Below, piece after piece: positions 25,816 to 40,000 of a stretch of 64,000 bases of DNA (its first letter is position 1; every line of letters starts with the position of its first letter). Source of the DNA: Mastigias papua (lineage: Eukaryota > Cnidaria > Scyphozoa > Rhizostomeae > Mastigiidae). The stretch is from NCBI GenBank assembly GCA_964019165.1, contig OZ025278.1:3869041-3933040 (forward strand). Direction: 5' to 3'. Position numbers and translations under genes: made by a program. Below the pieces are notes generated by a model. It did not search any database. It was not told where the DNA came from and saw only the letters and a list, made by a program, of their open reading frames with translations.

Positions 25816-27344
25816 GTAAGAATACTATATCTAATGAAGATGGAGCAAGCATTCTCTCAAAATCAAGCACTAACAGAGTTCGGTGAGTATATGTTAGGAT
25901 TAACAAGAGATTACCATGCTGATGAAATTGAAATGGCTCCAGAAATATTCCATTATGTATTAGATGAATATTTACAATGTTCGAGTATTTTCCATGCATT
26001 TTAATTAATCAAATATTTTATTAGTTCATTCAAATGAGCATTTAAGAGCACATTCAAATGAAACTAAATATAAAATCTTATCAATAGGTAGAAAAGGGAT
26101 GGCTATTGGCGACGGAGAGGAGAGCAGACAGGGATACACAATTCCTGCCTCTCGGTACGAGGGGTAACAGGAAGAAATTGTGTTGGTTGAGAGAAGCCTT
26201 GTAAGTGCTGTCAGACAAGTATTGTTCTTCCAAACCTCGAAGACAACCAAGCATAGTATGACTATCTCGAAAGTCATCAATATTTACTTATATATTTCCC
26301 AATTCTTTCCGTAAATTATTCCATTTAGTATTTTATTATAAAATCTGAAGTATATATTGAACTATTGATCATTGCCATACCACTTGATCTACAGGGTCTC
26401 CTTTGCAACGAAACTTTTAGAGTTTAAGGGCCAAATATTTTAAAGGTTGTGATGACGGCGTGAAATATGATGATCATGATGATGATAATGCTGCGGGGTA
26501 ACAGAATGGCTTGGGGCCCCTAGGAATATTTTTGCATGGGGCCTTTTCAAGGTTAAAATTTTGTCAGATCTAGACAAAACGGAAAGGATTTTTATAAATG
26601 AGAGAGAAAAAAGCAATAGGTAGCCAGTAAGCCGTAAAATATCGGGGTATTAAATGACTTTCCGCAACAGTAAATGCAAGGATCGTTCCTTTTGAAACTT
26701 CTGAGGGGTCCCTTTGGGGCCTAAAAAGCTTGAGGACCCTCGGGAGTTGCGCTCATCTCAACTGACTACCGCTAGCTTATGGTTAGAGACCTCCGCGTTA
26801 TAGCGAGGGGGCACATAGAGATACTGCCTTTAAGTGGATAGCGAGTCATTTCTCAGAGATTCAGAATTGGAGCTGATGCTGATGACCTGTGGCAAATACT
26901 GATGCTTATGACGATAGCATGACAGTGCCATTTACGAAACCTTGCCCCCCTTGACTTTTATCCTTTTCCTTTTATTCCGGGCCCTGGTTACCCTCCTTTA
27001 TATATAAGCTACATATAGTATGATATTACCAGGCACAATAAGCTCAAAAATCACAAAATACAAACAAATTTACACTCAAGTAGTTCTTCAATCAAATTGT
27101 ATGAACAAATTAACACTTAACATTTATTTTCATCTGCAATATGTAAATCTATTATACTTAAATTTTACCCCTGAAGTAGCTCTCCAAATTCTTCCTTATG
27201 CGTCCTGCTATAAAGGTTTAAATGTCTCTCAATCATCAAGTTTTAGAACTAATAGTTTCTCTATTTCAGTCTGGTAAAGAATCTTCAACCATTAGGCATA
27301 GGTTGAATGTACCACAATCGTCAAAGTATAGTAGTAATGTTATA

Positions 27345-27560
27345 ATCATGGACGTAAAGGGACATTAAATTTAGGGGGCTGCAAACTTCATGCCTGAATC
27401 ACTAACATTTTGCCTGAACGAGTCCCTGTTTAGCCGTTTTAAGATGGAGGCACTTCGAGAAAAAAATTGCTTTTTCTGAAGAAATTGCCCGAACGAAATA
27501 GATTTCTGCCCAACTGGGACGGCTGAAGCCCTACTAACCCTTAAGCCTCCTACGCTTATG
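27345..27560 (-). repeat. Dispersed repeat family, copy A
   Basis: Its reverse complement matches 60430-60660 over most of its length (GTAGGAGGC, GGGCTGCAGTCC/GGGCTTCAGCCGTCC, GGCAGAAATCTATTTC, TTTCTTCAG) and its end matches 57050-57130 (GTGATTC, GTTTGCAGCC). It is a non-coding element of unknown class. Confidence 0.7.
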
Positions 27561-28329
27561 TTATATTCTATGTTTTCAGATGGTTATCAAAATCTGACGT
27601 GCGACTTTAAAACTCTTCAGTATATATCAAAAGGTCTATATTTCTTAAGACTAGTATCAAAATGATTTTTATTAAAAGACTTGCCAGTAAAATAGTTGAA
27701 CATACCCGAACACACCTTGAAACTGCAACACATGCCAAATTATGATCAAGAGCTTCTCTCGTGCCATCTCTATTTCCATGGAGTGTCATGCTACTTAACT
27801 AATATCCGCAGAATACCCAAATTGTCAAATCTAGCCCATGACAATTCATAAAACGATTGAAGAGCGTAATTTTCTTCAAAGCACTGAACGCCTTATCACA
27901 GTGACAATCGCAATCGATGCATTAAAGCAGTCGCTCTCTCATCCATAGTTTCTTCGGAAACGACAGGGTTAATTCATTTGCAGCAACCAGCATCTTCGAT
28001 AGTGACACCGAGATGGGATGTGAACTTTGGGTAGCATCTAGGCTGGTTACTCTGGCTGTTCTTCATCTTACTAAACCATATTGCATACCAATATCGTAAA
28101 TCTTTGTTGCAGCGAGACATCATCGCAAAAGCCTTTTTCAGTCAACCTACAAAATTCGTACAGAAGAAGCAATTTGAGAGGCTAGATACCTATTTGATAA
28201 TTTTCCTTCAAGGAACGGTATGGATCTAGATGCTACTCAAAATAATGGAGATAGGTTTGGTTCTTTGACGCTGGAATGCATTTCATTGACAAAGCTTTTG
28301 ACAGTAGTCATGAACTTCTTTTTATATGA

Positions 28330-28445
28330 CTGTAATTAAATTATTTAGTTTCTTTATATATATATTTATTTTTTGCAGGGCAATCAGTATAAAAATCAGT
28401 TCTTAGCTACATACTTTACTCTGCTTAAAAAATTTAAAATGGAAA
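28330..28445 (+). mobile_element. LINE 3' tail (5'-truncated copy)
   Basis: Nearly identical over about 110 bp to the tail at 8205-8330; it differs by small changes such as an inserted CAATCA after GGG. It ends AAAATTTAAAATGG. Confidence 0.78.
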
Positions 28446-30338
28446 ATCTAAATTTAAATAGAAATGGAACTGATTTCTCCCAAATCAACCCTACAAACAC
28501 AATCATCTGGACAGTTAAGCCTGGAGACACTAGTCTAATTGAAAAAAATCTTCGGTGTAAACAAGCTAGCTTCTATCCTACAAGACAACACTGGAAGCAC
28601 ACAAACCAAAATAAAGGGTCTATCGTATATACGTTTTAAGGATTAATATGATTTCCTTCTGAAAATTTTAAGCCGAGGTCAGGACATAGCAAAATGATAT
28701 CAGTGTTACAAAATGTGGTACCGAGGCCAAAAAGAGCCAAAATCACTTAACATCTTCAACATGCATAAGGGGTTCACCCCTAAAGTCTCTACGGTCCAAG
28801 GCAGTTCTATAACATAGCGCAAAAACACACGGTTTGCGAATGCCATATGACCCTATTGTGGCTATATTCATCTTAGAATCAGACTGCATAATTCCATGAA
28901 TAAGCTGCCTGGTCACATGCAACTGGCTGCAAAGAGATGTCACTCTGAAGACATGTCTGCACTTGAAGAATGATCATCGAAGCCAAATATCACTATAAGC
29001 TTGGTTGCGGAGCGTATGATTGCGATAACAGAGTCTCGAAATAAGGAGAGCTTTACTAGTGAGCACGAATAGCCATCAAGTTTTAGCAATATGTGTATAT
29101 TTTAGCCGCACATTCCTAATTATACTTTAACTCTACAAATGCATACAAAATTATTTGTAGGAAGTTTAGCAAGCATTTGTACACTGCACGACTTGAACAC
29201 GCGATTCTTCGTTGAAGTAGGAAAAAACTCCAAAGTAAAAAATAAAATTGTCCATGCATGACAAAAAGTGCCAGTGTCAACAATGCTTTTCAATAAGAGC
29301 AACGTTTAAAAATCAAAGGTACATTGAAAAACTAAACAGGCCTAGAATGCTTTGTAACACGGCCCAAACCGACTGTCAAGATTAGAATCCTTGCCGGTAT
29401 GTAACTTTGTGGTCGTAAACAACTGCAGGATCTGGGCAATCGATGTTTGTTGTTAGTAATGAAATATTAAATAGGTTCGTGCAGATGAATCGCTAATTCC
29501 TTTGGGAGAAACGCATCATTGAACAGAGCAGCTTCAGCTCCCCTCTAGGAAACTCCCTAGCATCAGATGTACCAATGCAGTTAGTTGATCGGGCTATAGA
29601 TTCTTTGAGAAATTATTACTGCTACAAAACTCAAACATATCAAGTTACAAACAAAATTTTTACTGACAGTCCTGGCTTGATTGCTTAAGAGTAATAAGAC
29701 CTGATTCCACATTAAGAAACACTTGCTCAAAAATCTAATGCATATTCTCCAATAGAGTCTTTGAACACCAAGCAAACTATAAGTTCATTTACATGATGTC
29801 CTAAGCATTAAATGGTACGTCCTTAATCAACGCAATAAACATATTCAATAAAAATTGAAATGAATTAACCAAGCAACACTTACCTTCTTTACCAAAATCT
29901 TGTTGGCAAAAATATAGCCAAAGACATGTGGAATATTTGGAATTGATTAAGTAAACATGGATTGCACATAGAAGTATCAAGGAAACCCGAACCAAACTAG
30001 CATCAACTGACGGGATTGCATTAATTTGTGTGCACTTAGGTTATGTACAGCGATTGATTCTATTGGGTCTACCTGTTGACTAGGTGAGTAAAGTTGCGCC
30101 TAAAAGCTTTCCGCATCACCTACGGCCTTAAACTGCTTTGTTCACTGGTCACCCATTAGTATTCCTACCTGACTGCTTACTATTAATAGCGCCTGCAGCC
30201 GATTGGTTCCTGACCTGGTGATAAACTAGTCACGTGTGAAAACTGCTCCACGGACCAATAGAGAAAGAGATATGGCTGTTCCGCATCTTCATTGAGCGCA
30301 TAATCAGACTGAGAAGAGGCAATGCTAAAGGGTGGAGG

Positions 30339-30636
30339 CATTTGAATACACCTCAGTATTCACTGCAATCATGTGAATCCAAATAAATCTGGGTAACAGT
30401 CAGCACAGACCATTTGAATACACCTCAGTATTCACTGCAATCATGTGAATCCAAATAAATCTGGGTAACAGTCAGCACAGACCATTTGAATACACCTCAG
30501 TATTCACTGCAATCATGTGAATCCAAATAAATCTGGGTAACAGTCAGCACAGACCATTTGAATACACCTCAGTATTCACTGCAATCATGTGAATCCAAAT
30601 AAATCTGGGTAACAGTCAGCACAGACCATTTATTCG
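30339..30636. repeat. 72-bp tandem array, four near-identical units
   Basis: Units start at 30339, 30411, 30483 and 30555, with a partial fifth unit from 30627. The unit includes CATTTGAATACACCTCAG, CACTGCAATCATGTGAATCC and AAATAAATCTGGGTAACAGT. No differences were seen between the full units, so the array is young. It is unrelated in sequence to the 14.6-kb array of the same length. It is non-coding. Confidence 0.95.
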
Positions 30637-31041
30637 CGTGCTGACTCAAACTAACTCGAAACAAAGAAGGCCGCTAGGCATTGCCATGTGAGAGCAGAAT
30701 GATGAACACGCATCGGAAATAGTATTCGAGGTTCAACTGGTTGTAGAAATGACCTTTGGGGTCTAAGCAATCTGCAAAGTCAAAACAGTTGTCCTTTAAC
30801 TTGACCTAAATTTAGTAGTAAAACAATATTGTGCGACAAATATTCAGTAAATTACAGTCAGGTTTCTCCATATTTTGATCTACAATAACTTTCCCTGTGG
30901 AATTTCAGGAAAAATCCGTATTGAAAAATTTTGATTCAACTGAAATGATTTATATGACGAAAGCCAACAGCTCAGAAAGGTAACTAGAAATTACCAAATT
31001 AAGATAAAAATTGAAAAGTGCATACGCTATTCACATTTTAA

Positions 31042-34000
31042 TTAAAGTAGATCATAAAAATAGTCCAGTCCTTGGCCTATTTCCCATATAGAAATACCTG
31101 TACCAAGTTCTTTAGCAAGCGAGAGCCTTTCTTGTATAGACTGCGACGAGAGAACAATAAAATGATAAGAAATACAATGAAACATTGAGTGAATGTGGCA
31201 ATTACTTCACAAGACATTACAAAAGATTGATATAGTTAAATTGATCCACGTTACTGACAGAATACCTAAATATTCTGCGCACCATTTCAAGTCCTTCGCT
31301 ACAATAGGATATTGAATTACATTTGAATTTGAATAAAAATAGCACAACAGACCAAAATTAGAATCGAATTTTACAGCGCATTGCTGAGGACTTTACTATA
31401 CATAGATGATATATTAAGAAACAAGAAGTTGCGGAGGAGTTGAAATTTTAGCTCTAGCAGTACTGTAGTAATGTCAGTGACGTAAGCGTGCTTAGAAGGC
31501 AAGCACCATTCATGAGCTGAGCAAAGAGTTCTATGACGCAGGTGTATTCAGGTTAAGGAGAAACTGTAGCATTTACAGAAATCTCAAAGTTACTGAGTAT
31601 TCAACAGATGCTGTACTAAGGACCTAGTTGTTATCTATTAAGTGAAAATAACAAAGTTCTGCCTGCAAAAAATATCGAGTTCATAAGGAACTTTTACAAC
31701 TCTGCCAACCTAAGCAGAAATATCCATGTAAGATTGGAATCAACGCAACTGATAAGCTCAAAATACCGAATACTTTGGACAAAATTGTATGAAATAACAT
31801 CAAATATTATAAAACACAATATATAAATGTGATATATAATGCTGTGAAATGGTATGATTATAAAATTCACATGATAAGCTACGGCGCTTCACTTGTTTGA
31901 CTTTAATGGGAGGTCACGCATTGGTATGAGTCCGTAATTTTACGGGCTTCTAGCCCCTTCTCCAGTGTCAAAGGTCCATGGTTCGATGCACGTCAATGGC
32001 TAGAGGCTACTACCCAATAACAAGTGCGTACTCCGCTGCAACATTTGCGAGGTTAAAGTAAATCTACATAAGGCAACTTGGATGCCTTGTCTAGTGAAGC
32101 TGAGAGTATGATGAGGGTATTAAACCACATAGCATTATAAACAATATGAAAACTGAAAAACGTATCTGAAAAGCAGGACGTAAATAAATACGACCCCCTG
32201 GAAGAGCAGCTCCAAGTCAAATAGGTTAAACACGTGATAAATTTGTCTTTCTATTATATCTTTATTTTCAGCTTTAGATATATTAGATAGTTTCTTATAG
32301 TAATATGCTGAAGGCTTTTCATGTGAAAAATATAACAAATGAAATGAAAAATGAAATGAAAATGAAAGTCAAAAAACATGTCCAATAACTGTATTCGGCT
32401 CCATCTAACAGGTTGGCCATATACCCTGTGACCCACTAAGCATGTAGCCTAGAATTTTAAATGTATCACATGCTAATTGGCACTTGGCACCTAAAAACAG
32501 AGAACTTGAGCTTACCTTAAGGGATGGATAAAATATAGTGTGTGGTCTTCCCTGCGTATCCCTAAAAACCATTTCATAGAGCATGTATTAGACATGTATA
32601 TGAATACAATACTGTCCTATACATCTGCCTCCCCACCTTTTAAGCAAGAATCACCTAAGCAACTAATCGTCAATATTTGATAATATTATAATATCAATAA
32701 TAAACAACATAATGAAAAATATAATATATTATATAATATTAAAATTAAGTGGAATCCCGATATAGCGAACCCCGGGTATAACGAATTTCCCGGTATAGCG
32801 GACTAAATGTCTGGTCCCTTCGAGTCTTCTTAACAAATTCCCTATAAATTCTCTTGGTATAATGAAAGCCGGATACAATGAACCCTCGCTATCACAAACC
32901 AAATTCGAAATCCCTTCACCATAATTACCCGGGATATAACGAATTTTTGATACTTTTCACTTTGGATTTACAGTGAAATCTCTATAAGATGGACACATAA
33001 TAAAGCGGACACCACTATAAGACGGACAGTACGTAAAGGAACTGAACGTTCTCCTATTCAAACGGCTTTCTCTCTGTAAAGCGGAAACATCCATAAGGGG
33101 CACACCATAATTCTGAGAGAACAGTGTCCGCTCTAGAGAAATTCAACTGCATTCATTCCTCTTGTTCATCCATCAATTTCTTTAGGGACCGATGCGCTTT
33201 TCAATTTTCTATCACAGGGTGGTTAGCCTACTAGTCTAACGAAGGGACAAGGCCCAAAGCAAGTAGGCTGTCCTTAAACACATTTTATGTCACATATTCT
33301 TTCGGAATTTTGCAAACATGCAGCTGCTATAATGCTAAAAGTAGAGATGAAATGAGAGTAAAGTAAACACTTTCTCAGGGCTTAATGAAATATCAGTGGA
33401 TAGCACCAAAATACAGAAGCCTAAGACAGACTTCTATGCTCCAAAATTCTAAAAGGAGCATATAGTATTGTGATAAAGGTTTTCATTCTTCAGTGACAAT
33501 TTTCTAATCTAGCAGGCTAGTTTAGGTTACAATATGCACAGAAGTTGATGACAGTCTATGCAAGCCAATGGAAGGGTTTTTATGAGGCATCTACAACGAA
33601 AATAACTAAGAAAAAAATTTTCTCCCAATTTAGCGAACTCCCGATAAAACGAACTATTTCTGGTTCCCTTCAGATTTCGTCAAATCGGGATTCGACTGTA
33701 TTATCCGTAATATTCAGCAAGGAAAACAAAGACACAGTACTAGTGAGGATGGACTACACCGAGAACTTCACAAGTTGCCTGATACTATGAAATGCTGCAA
33801 AAGCTCTGGCAAAAGCCATTAAATACTATTCATAATAATAATGCTTTGACAAGAATAAATGTACTAAGAAATAGAAGCTAGGAATAATACGTCCTCTTCA
33901 AACAGAACTTACTTATATTGCAATTTATGCTCCATGTAATTTGTTAGCCAAGTAAATTTGACGTCATAACTCTTGAGGATGTCAATATATCTAAAAATTG

Positions 34001-37000
34001 AGATGATTCGAAAAAATAAAAAAAGTGATTTAAGTTTGCAAACATGTTTAATCAATCATCAGTTCCTGAAACTCACCAATAAGTGTTAATAGAGCAAACT
34101 AAAATTCAAAAAGCTTAAAAATTTACAATTTTCTTTTTATTAAAAATGTCAAGTGATACGCATTATGTGAACAGAAGCATACATGTTTCAATGACATTCA
34201 TTTAGCTAGATTAACCAAAATTTTATACTTAAACCTTGGTTTTGAGTCCCTATGAAATAAATAGTAAAGGTTTTCAAACACTGATAAACATCAAACAGTC
34301 TTTTGTTGGGTGAGAATAAAGAAACGCGGGCTGCCGGCTGATATTATATGATGTTAAAATTAGGCTCATATAGAGTTAAAAAGTCACAGGTAAGGCAAAG
34401 GAACAAATAAGTCCTATGCCGTCGAAGGCCTGACTTGATATTTCATTGAAACTATGAATCAAAAGAACTTTCCTCCAAAACTCAGATGAAATGACAGAAA
34501 GACTACCGGTAGAATACTACAAAAAAAACAAAAGGGAAATTGGCAATGATTAAACATGCTTGATCTGAGAACATTTATGCCTGCCAAAATGCTTGACTGA
34601 TTTTTCTTATTTCTAATGTGAAAAATTTTCCTGGTAACAAATGAAGGTACAAAAGGAGCTCAAACTTGCTTTCAATGGTGAGAGATCGAATCGATTACTG
34701 ATTTTGTCTGGCATTAGCAGCTTTTGGATAGGCTCCACAGATCTTTTCAACTGTTGAAGAAATAATGTTCTGAACTACTTACGTGTGTCCGACAATGGCT
34801 GGAATTGAAATAAATGATAATAAATGGCGTGAAAACTTGACATTATCAGTCAATTTGATTACATAATATCAAAATGTATTCCTAGGCTAGATAGAACGGG
34901 CTGTTCCCTAAATGAAGGTCAAGTGTCATCGTGCAATAAGAACTATGACAAGGCTAATAGCGGAGCAGTCTCTATATTCTTCTGCGATGGAGAGAAAGAA
35001 TGACAACTATAAGAAACCCATAGAAAATGGTTTAGACCATATAAATGCAAAAACCAAACAGTGGCAATGAATTTCATATTTAACTACAAATAAGCCCATA
35101 TCCGATTGTCTATTAGATAGTAAACTGCATATGAGCTAACTTCCGCCTCAGGTATCTAAGCAAATCTGAAAATTATGCTAACAACTGGTTCACGGCCCAA
35201 TGTAATACAAAGCTGTAGGCAATGTTCAAACAAAACATGGAATAGTTAATCTAGAAGAGAACAGAATCCCTCCTTTTTGGCGAGTTCACCTATAAGATCT
35301 TTCTCTAAAAAAGCATAGTATAAACTCCAGTATCTATGCAACTCTTTTCCCACTAAAGCCTAACTCCCACGACCAATTTTCTATGACAAGTTTCCTTGCT
35401 CGTGTAGATGACCAACCAGTTTCATTCAACAACTTTTTCATTGACAAGAATATTTGCTCGTGTAAATCAACAACAAGTTTCTTTGACAATTTTTCACTGT
35501 CCTAATGGCCAGCGGTATTTGAAGGCTAGCCCCGCTCTTTGCGTCTCTCTGACTTTGAACTCGACAGACTATTGCGACTCTGAAAAGCTTTCGAAAGTAT
35601 TGATGTAGCTTGGCTACTCTCAAATACCCTACTGGCAGCCATCAGGACAAGGAACAATTAGTGCGAAGAGCCCAACCATGAAAGACGCGAGGGTTTTGAG
35701 GTCTGGGACTTAGTAACTGAATAGAACTTTTAAAGATTGAAAGCAAAAATGTTGAATGGAAATTGCTTACGAGAAACTCCACTTCCTGTATAATCCATCC
35801 CATAGAAATTCAATCCAAGAAGAATCTTTGATCGATCCGAGTTAGACGATGGTGCCAAAGTAAGTATGCAGTCTCGAACCCAGTCAATTGGAGCTACTGG
35901 ACCTGGACTAAGTAGGAAAAAGTCATAGCTAAGCAAACATGTTGGAACATGTAATTTGGGATCATTCATCCGTTACGCAACGCCTCTAACGGGGATGGAG
36001 GGTACCTTGAGTTGTTACGCTGGTTTTTAATTCATATGTAGGGCTATGCCACGGAGAGTTACGAGAGAGGAAGGGAGGGTCCCAAGAGCGGTAAATTTTG
36101 TGTTACGATACAGGTGAATGACCCCCTTTACATGCACGTATTGGCTGCAAAACGATACTCTAAAGGCCGATTAAGATTAAGGTTGAAGCAGTTGAACTGC
36201 AAAAAGGATCTGATGAGCTTTCATCAAAGCAACAAAAATCCTGAACTTACATGCAGGAGTATTTGAATTGCTGTAGGTATAGGAATTGCAACAATTCTAC
36301 GATAGATTTCTGAATCTTCCTCTCAAGGAATACAAAAATTTCTCGCAAAAATGTACTTTAAGTAAATAAAAGAGGATACCGGTTCAGCAAGCATGTAAAG
36401 AAAGCTAAGGACATATTGCATGAAAGGAAATAGAAGGCAATCTGAGCACAGTTTGCGGAAGGTCAACATGATGAAGTTTAAAAGGCTGCTTCAATGGAAT
36501 GTCTAAATAATAGAGTAGATTCATTCTTCAAGTTGTAATTCCATTAAAAAAACAAGTGGGATCGAGAAACAGAGTAATGATATGAATCGATGTCTTGGTA
36601 CGTAACTTTCGCAAACTTTCAGCAGCCAGTTGTAAGAAACTTTACGATCAACTGAAATGGTACTAAGCAGACAGCATATTATTTTCTGACCTTCTCAAGC
36701 TTTTCCCAAAGTTTGGATAAATTTATCCCGCAATAGAGAAATCAGGCTCCTATGCAATTTACAATAATTTCAGGAAAAACTTTCACTATTTTTATCATAT
36801 CCACCACGTGCAATTTTCAACATGGCGGGCAGATTACTACAGACAACTGCTGATACAAGGCCAAGTGGCAAATATAAATTCAGAATGAATGGAGAACGTG
36901 ATAGGATGATTGATACACATAGAGAATATATCTACGTTAAAGGGTGTGTCCAATTTCCTGTTTGGAATCTAACTCTGTTAATCTCAAGAGAAAAATAGAG

Positions 37001-40000
37001 CAAGAATTCTTCTACATGATATCGGATTCAGACGAATCCAGTATGTATTGACTTTACTTTTGATGAATATGGTATGGTTTCAATACGGTTTGAAATTAAT
37101 AAGGTATCATGTAAACGCCCGGATCCGATAACATTCTGAGGGGCATATCACTCGGGGAAATTACGTACACTTTGTGAAAAAAATCACAAAAAATCGCAGA
37201 AATCAATAACAAAACAATGACAGAAATCGCAGAAAACTCAAAAAAAAATAACGAAAGTGACATTAAAGTTAAAAAATCACAAAAAAGTAAAACAAATTCT
37301 GCTCACTTTCCAACGAGTGATACACCTCTTGTAAGATGACATGCCAGATAGATTCTGAAGCTTTTCGCTCTATTATCTCTACAGGCCTCATAATCGATCT
37401 GGTATGAAATCCTATAGGATTCAGGTGTCTACAAGATACTGTATTCATTTCCTACCGTATTCATAAGTGCATTGATATCATACCGTATTCATCGTTGACA
37501 TGGTGAAAACGAGAGGCCAATGCGAAATGAAAACATATCGGTTCCATTTGAATTCGTTAACGTGCAAAAGGAGTCTAAATATTTCGACGAATAGCTGATG
37601 ATATTTGGAACATACCTTCCATGGTTTGGATAGTCGTACGTCATCAGACTAAGCCCATCTACGACTGGTGCTATCAGGTCATAATCCTCCTTTGTGAACA
37701 TACCAGGAGAGTCCCTGAAAGGCATTCAGTCCCATTGAATACAAGTGGCTAATTATAGGTGAGAAAGAGAAGCTTCTGAAGGTAATAATTTTTGCATACC
37801 TACCATGCCTAATATTTTGTAGCTTTATTATTAGGCCTATGAATTATAGAATTTCGTAGATCATAACTTTTAAATGTATTATATTCATCAACTAGCTATG
37901 CCACATTTTTAACAAAAGCGCCAGTAAAAATTCTATGAGGAACAGAGCCTGAAATAAGAATTTTTCACAGATCTACATTGTTAATGATAACTACATGATA
38001 TGCTTGCGTATGGTTGTGTACAAGGACTCCGATTTCTGCGAACCTAATTTACGAATGACTGACCCCGATTGCACCGATGTAACACGCGTACTTATAAAAG
38101 TTTAGCAGTCTTATCAACAGACTTGGGCTGCGACAACATCTGGATGAAGGTTTTCGTAATTTTAAATCAGCAGTTGCACAGAAAGTATACAGTTTCTCTT
38201 GTCTATTCCAATTGCCATTTTATAACAAAATATTGAATAGGATAAAAATTAACAGTAATGAAATATCGAGATATGGTAGGAAAGGAAAGATTTCATACCT
38301 TGAGTATAATGGAGGAGGTATAACCAAAATCAATTTCAATCCTTTTGATATAAAAGCTTCTCCCAACTCCTTGATCAGTGAAGATAATTCCCTAAAAATA
38401 AAAACAACGTAGCAGGATTTCTCAGCGGAGACAAACTGCAAATGAAAGTGACACATACTACTATATAGATCGGAACGTATAAGACACGTTTCAAGTGATT
38501 CTACGATCATCTTCAGTTACAAGTTAAACATATTACATGAAAAAAGCAAATAACATACAAAGTTCTAGTAAGAATGTTTTCTTCACCCAAGATTGAAATT
38601 TCTTAGCTTTTTCACGATTCCAGTACCTACAATGTCCTTTGCTACACATACAGACAGGTGAATAACAAATATAAACACTACTATATAGGTAAACACAAGA
38701 ATTCTATACAAGTTAAGTAATATAATGGACGTTTAGACGTGTATGACTTATCAACTTTCTTAGGGAGCGGTCATTAGCTATGACCGGGGTGGGGGCTGAA
38801 GATAAAATGGTGGAGTAACTGAAAAAAATAAGCTGTGTTGGTGGGGTAGAAGGATGATTTTTTATCACAGGGGTAGTGTAAAAACACATACCATATTTAA
38901 GCATAAGCGCACCCTTGTTTTACTGTTTTCCTTCGGTGGGATAAAGAAAATCTGACTTAAGCAAATGGTGGGGTAGAATTCTTCTGAGGACGCATAATAC
39001 TTTCTCTTCAGTCCCCACCCCGCCATAAATAATGACCGCTGCCTTAGGTCCTAAAAACCCATTACTAAACTTTCTTAACACTTTGAGCAGTTGGGTACTA
39101 CCTCCTTATGAACCACTTCCTTGCAAAGAAACATGTAATACTAAAAGCCACTTTCTTGCAAAGAAACATGTAATACTAACACCCATTGGCAACTATGTGG
39201 CAATAACTTATGAATATAATGACAGATCATTGCTACGATGCATAAACGTGATTTATGATCATGATTTATGATGCTTATTTTAATAATTAAAATTTGATGA
39301 TTAACGATGATTATGATTGATAGTGATAGTGGCAGTTGCAATGATGCAAAATGGTGAACATGAAATAGCGACGATAATTGTGATAATGAAAATGGGAACT
39401 TTACGGAGGGCAATTTCAGTGCTGTAAGCAATACAATAGCAACTTCAAAAAATATATAGGTCTATTAATCTGATGAAAAAGGAAATACAAAAAGAGTGAC
39501 GATTAAATAATTACGATCTATAATGTCCTCCAAACTGTGACCAAATCTCTAGAACAATTCCATCAAACTTCTTTTCCTAAAATTAAATTAAATGCATGTA
39601 AACTCTCAGTTCTGAAGCAAGACCTTGAATTTTCAAGTAAAAAAGATTAGCGTAAATATTAAGTGGTCTACTGACTGTGTAATGCAAGTAATACAAAATG
39701 TTTGTTGAATTGCGGACCAAAACTACTACACCAACATGCACGAAAACTACCATCTACCAGGGTGTTATAAATAGCAATGATGTAACCAATCAGGCAGGGA
39801 AAGCAACAAGAGCGACAACAATTGATAATTATAGAAAGTTTTAAGTCAGATACCAAGATCCCTATAAAGAAAAAAACTATTTCCAACTCTTCTACTCAAT
39901 TTGATCGCTAACACAATCAATTATGTTCATAATTTTGCGTCATGAGCTACACACTGATGATCAAGTCGGGCATCCACATTCCTATTTAACTGAGGCTCAC

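Larger units (their letters stand above)
25816..30335. other. Gene-poor stretch with two dispersed-repeat copies
   Basis: Apart from the copies at 27345-27560 and 28330-28445, this stretch shows GAT-rich and G/C-run patches (26460-26760) and unique-looking AT-rich DNA. No exon was recognised. Confidence 0.45.

Noticed and set aside
30339..30636. CRISPR-like array
   Set aside because: The 72-bp units are contiguous with no variable spacers, and the genome is eukaryotic.
39676..39753. Candidate CHID1 exon reading GVVVLVRNS, similar in spacing to the GH18 DGxxxExW strand
   Set aside because: Its phase cannot join the next exon. The segment 39576-39515 gives [11 protein letters not shown] with correct phases on both sides.
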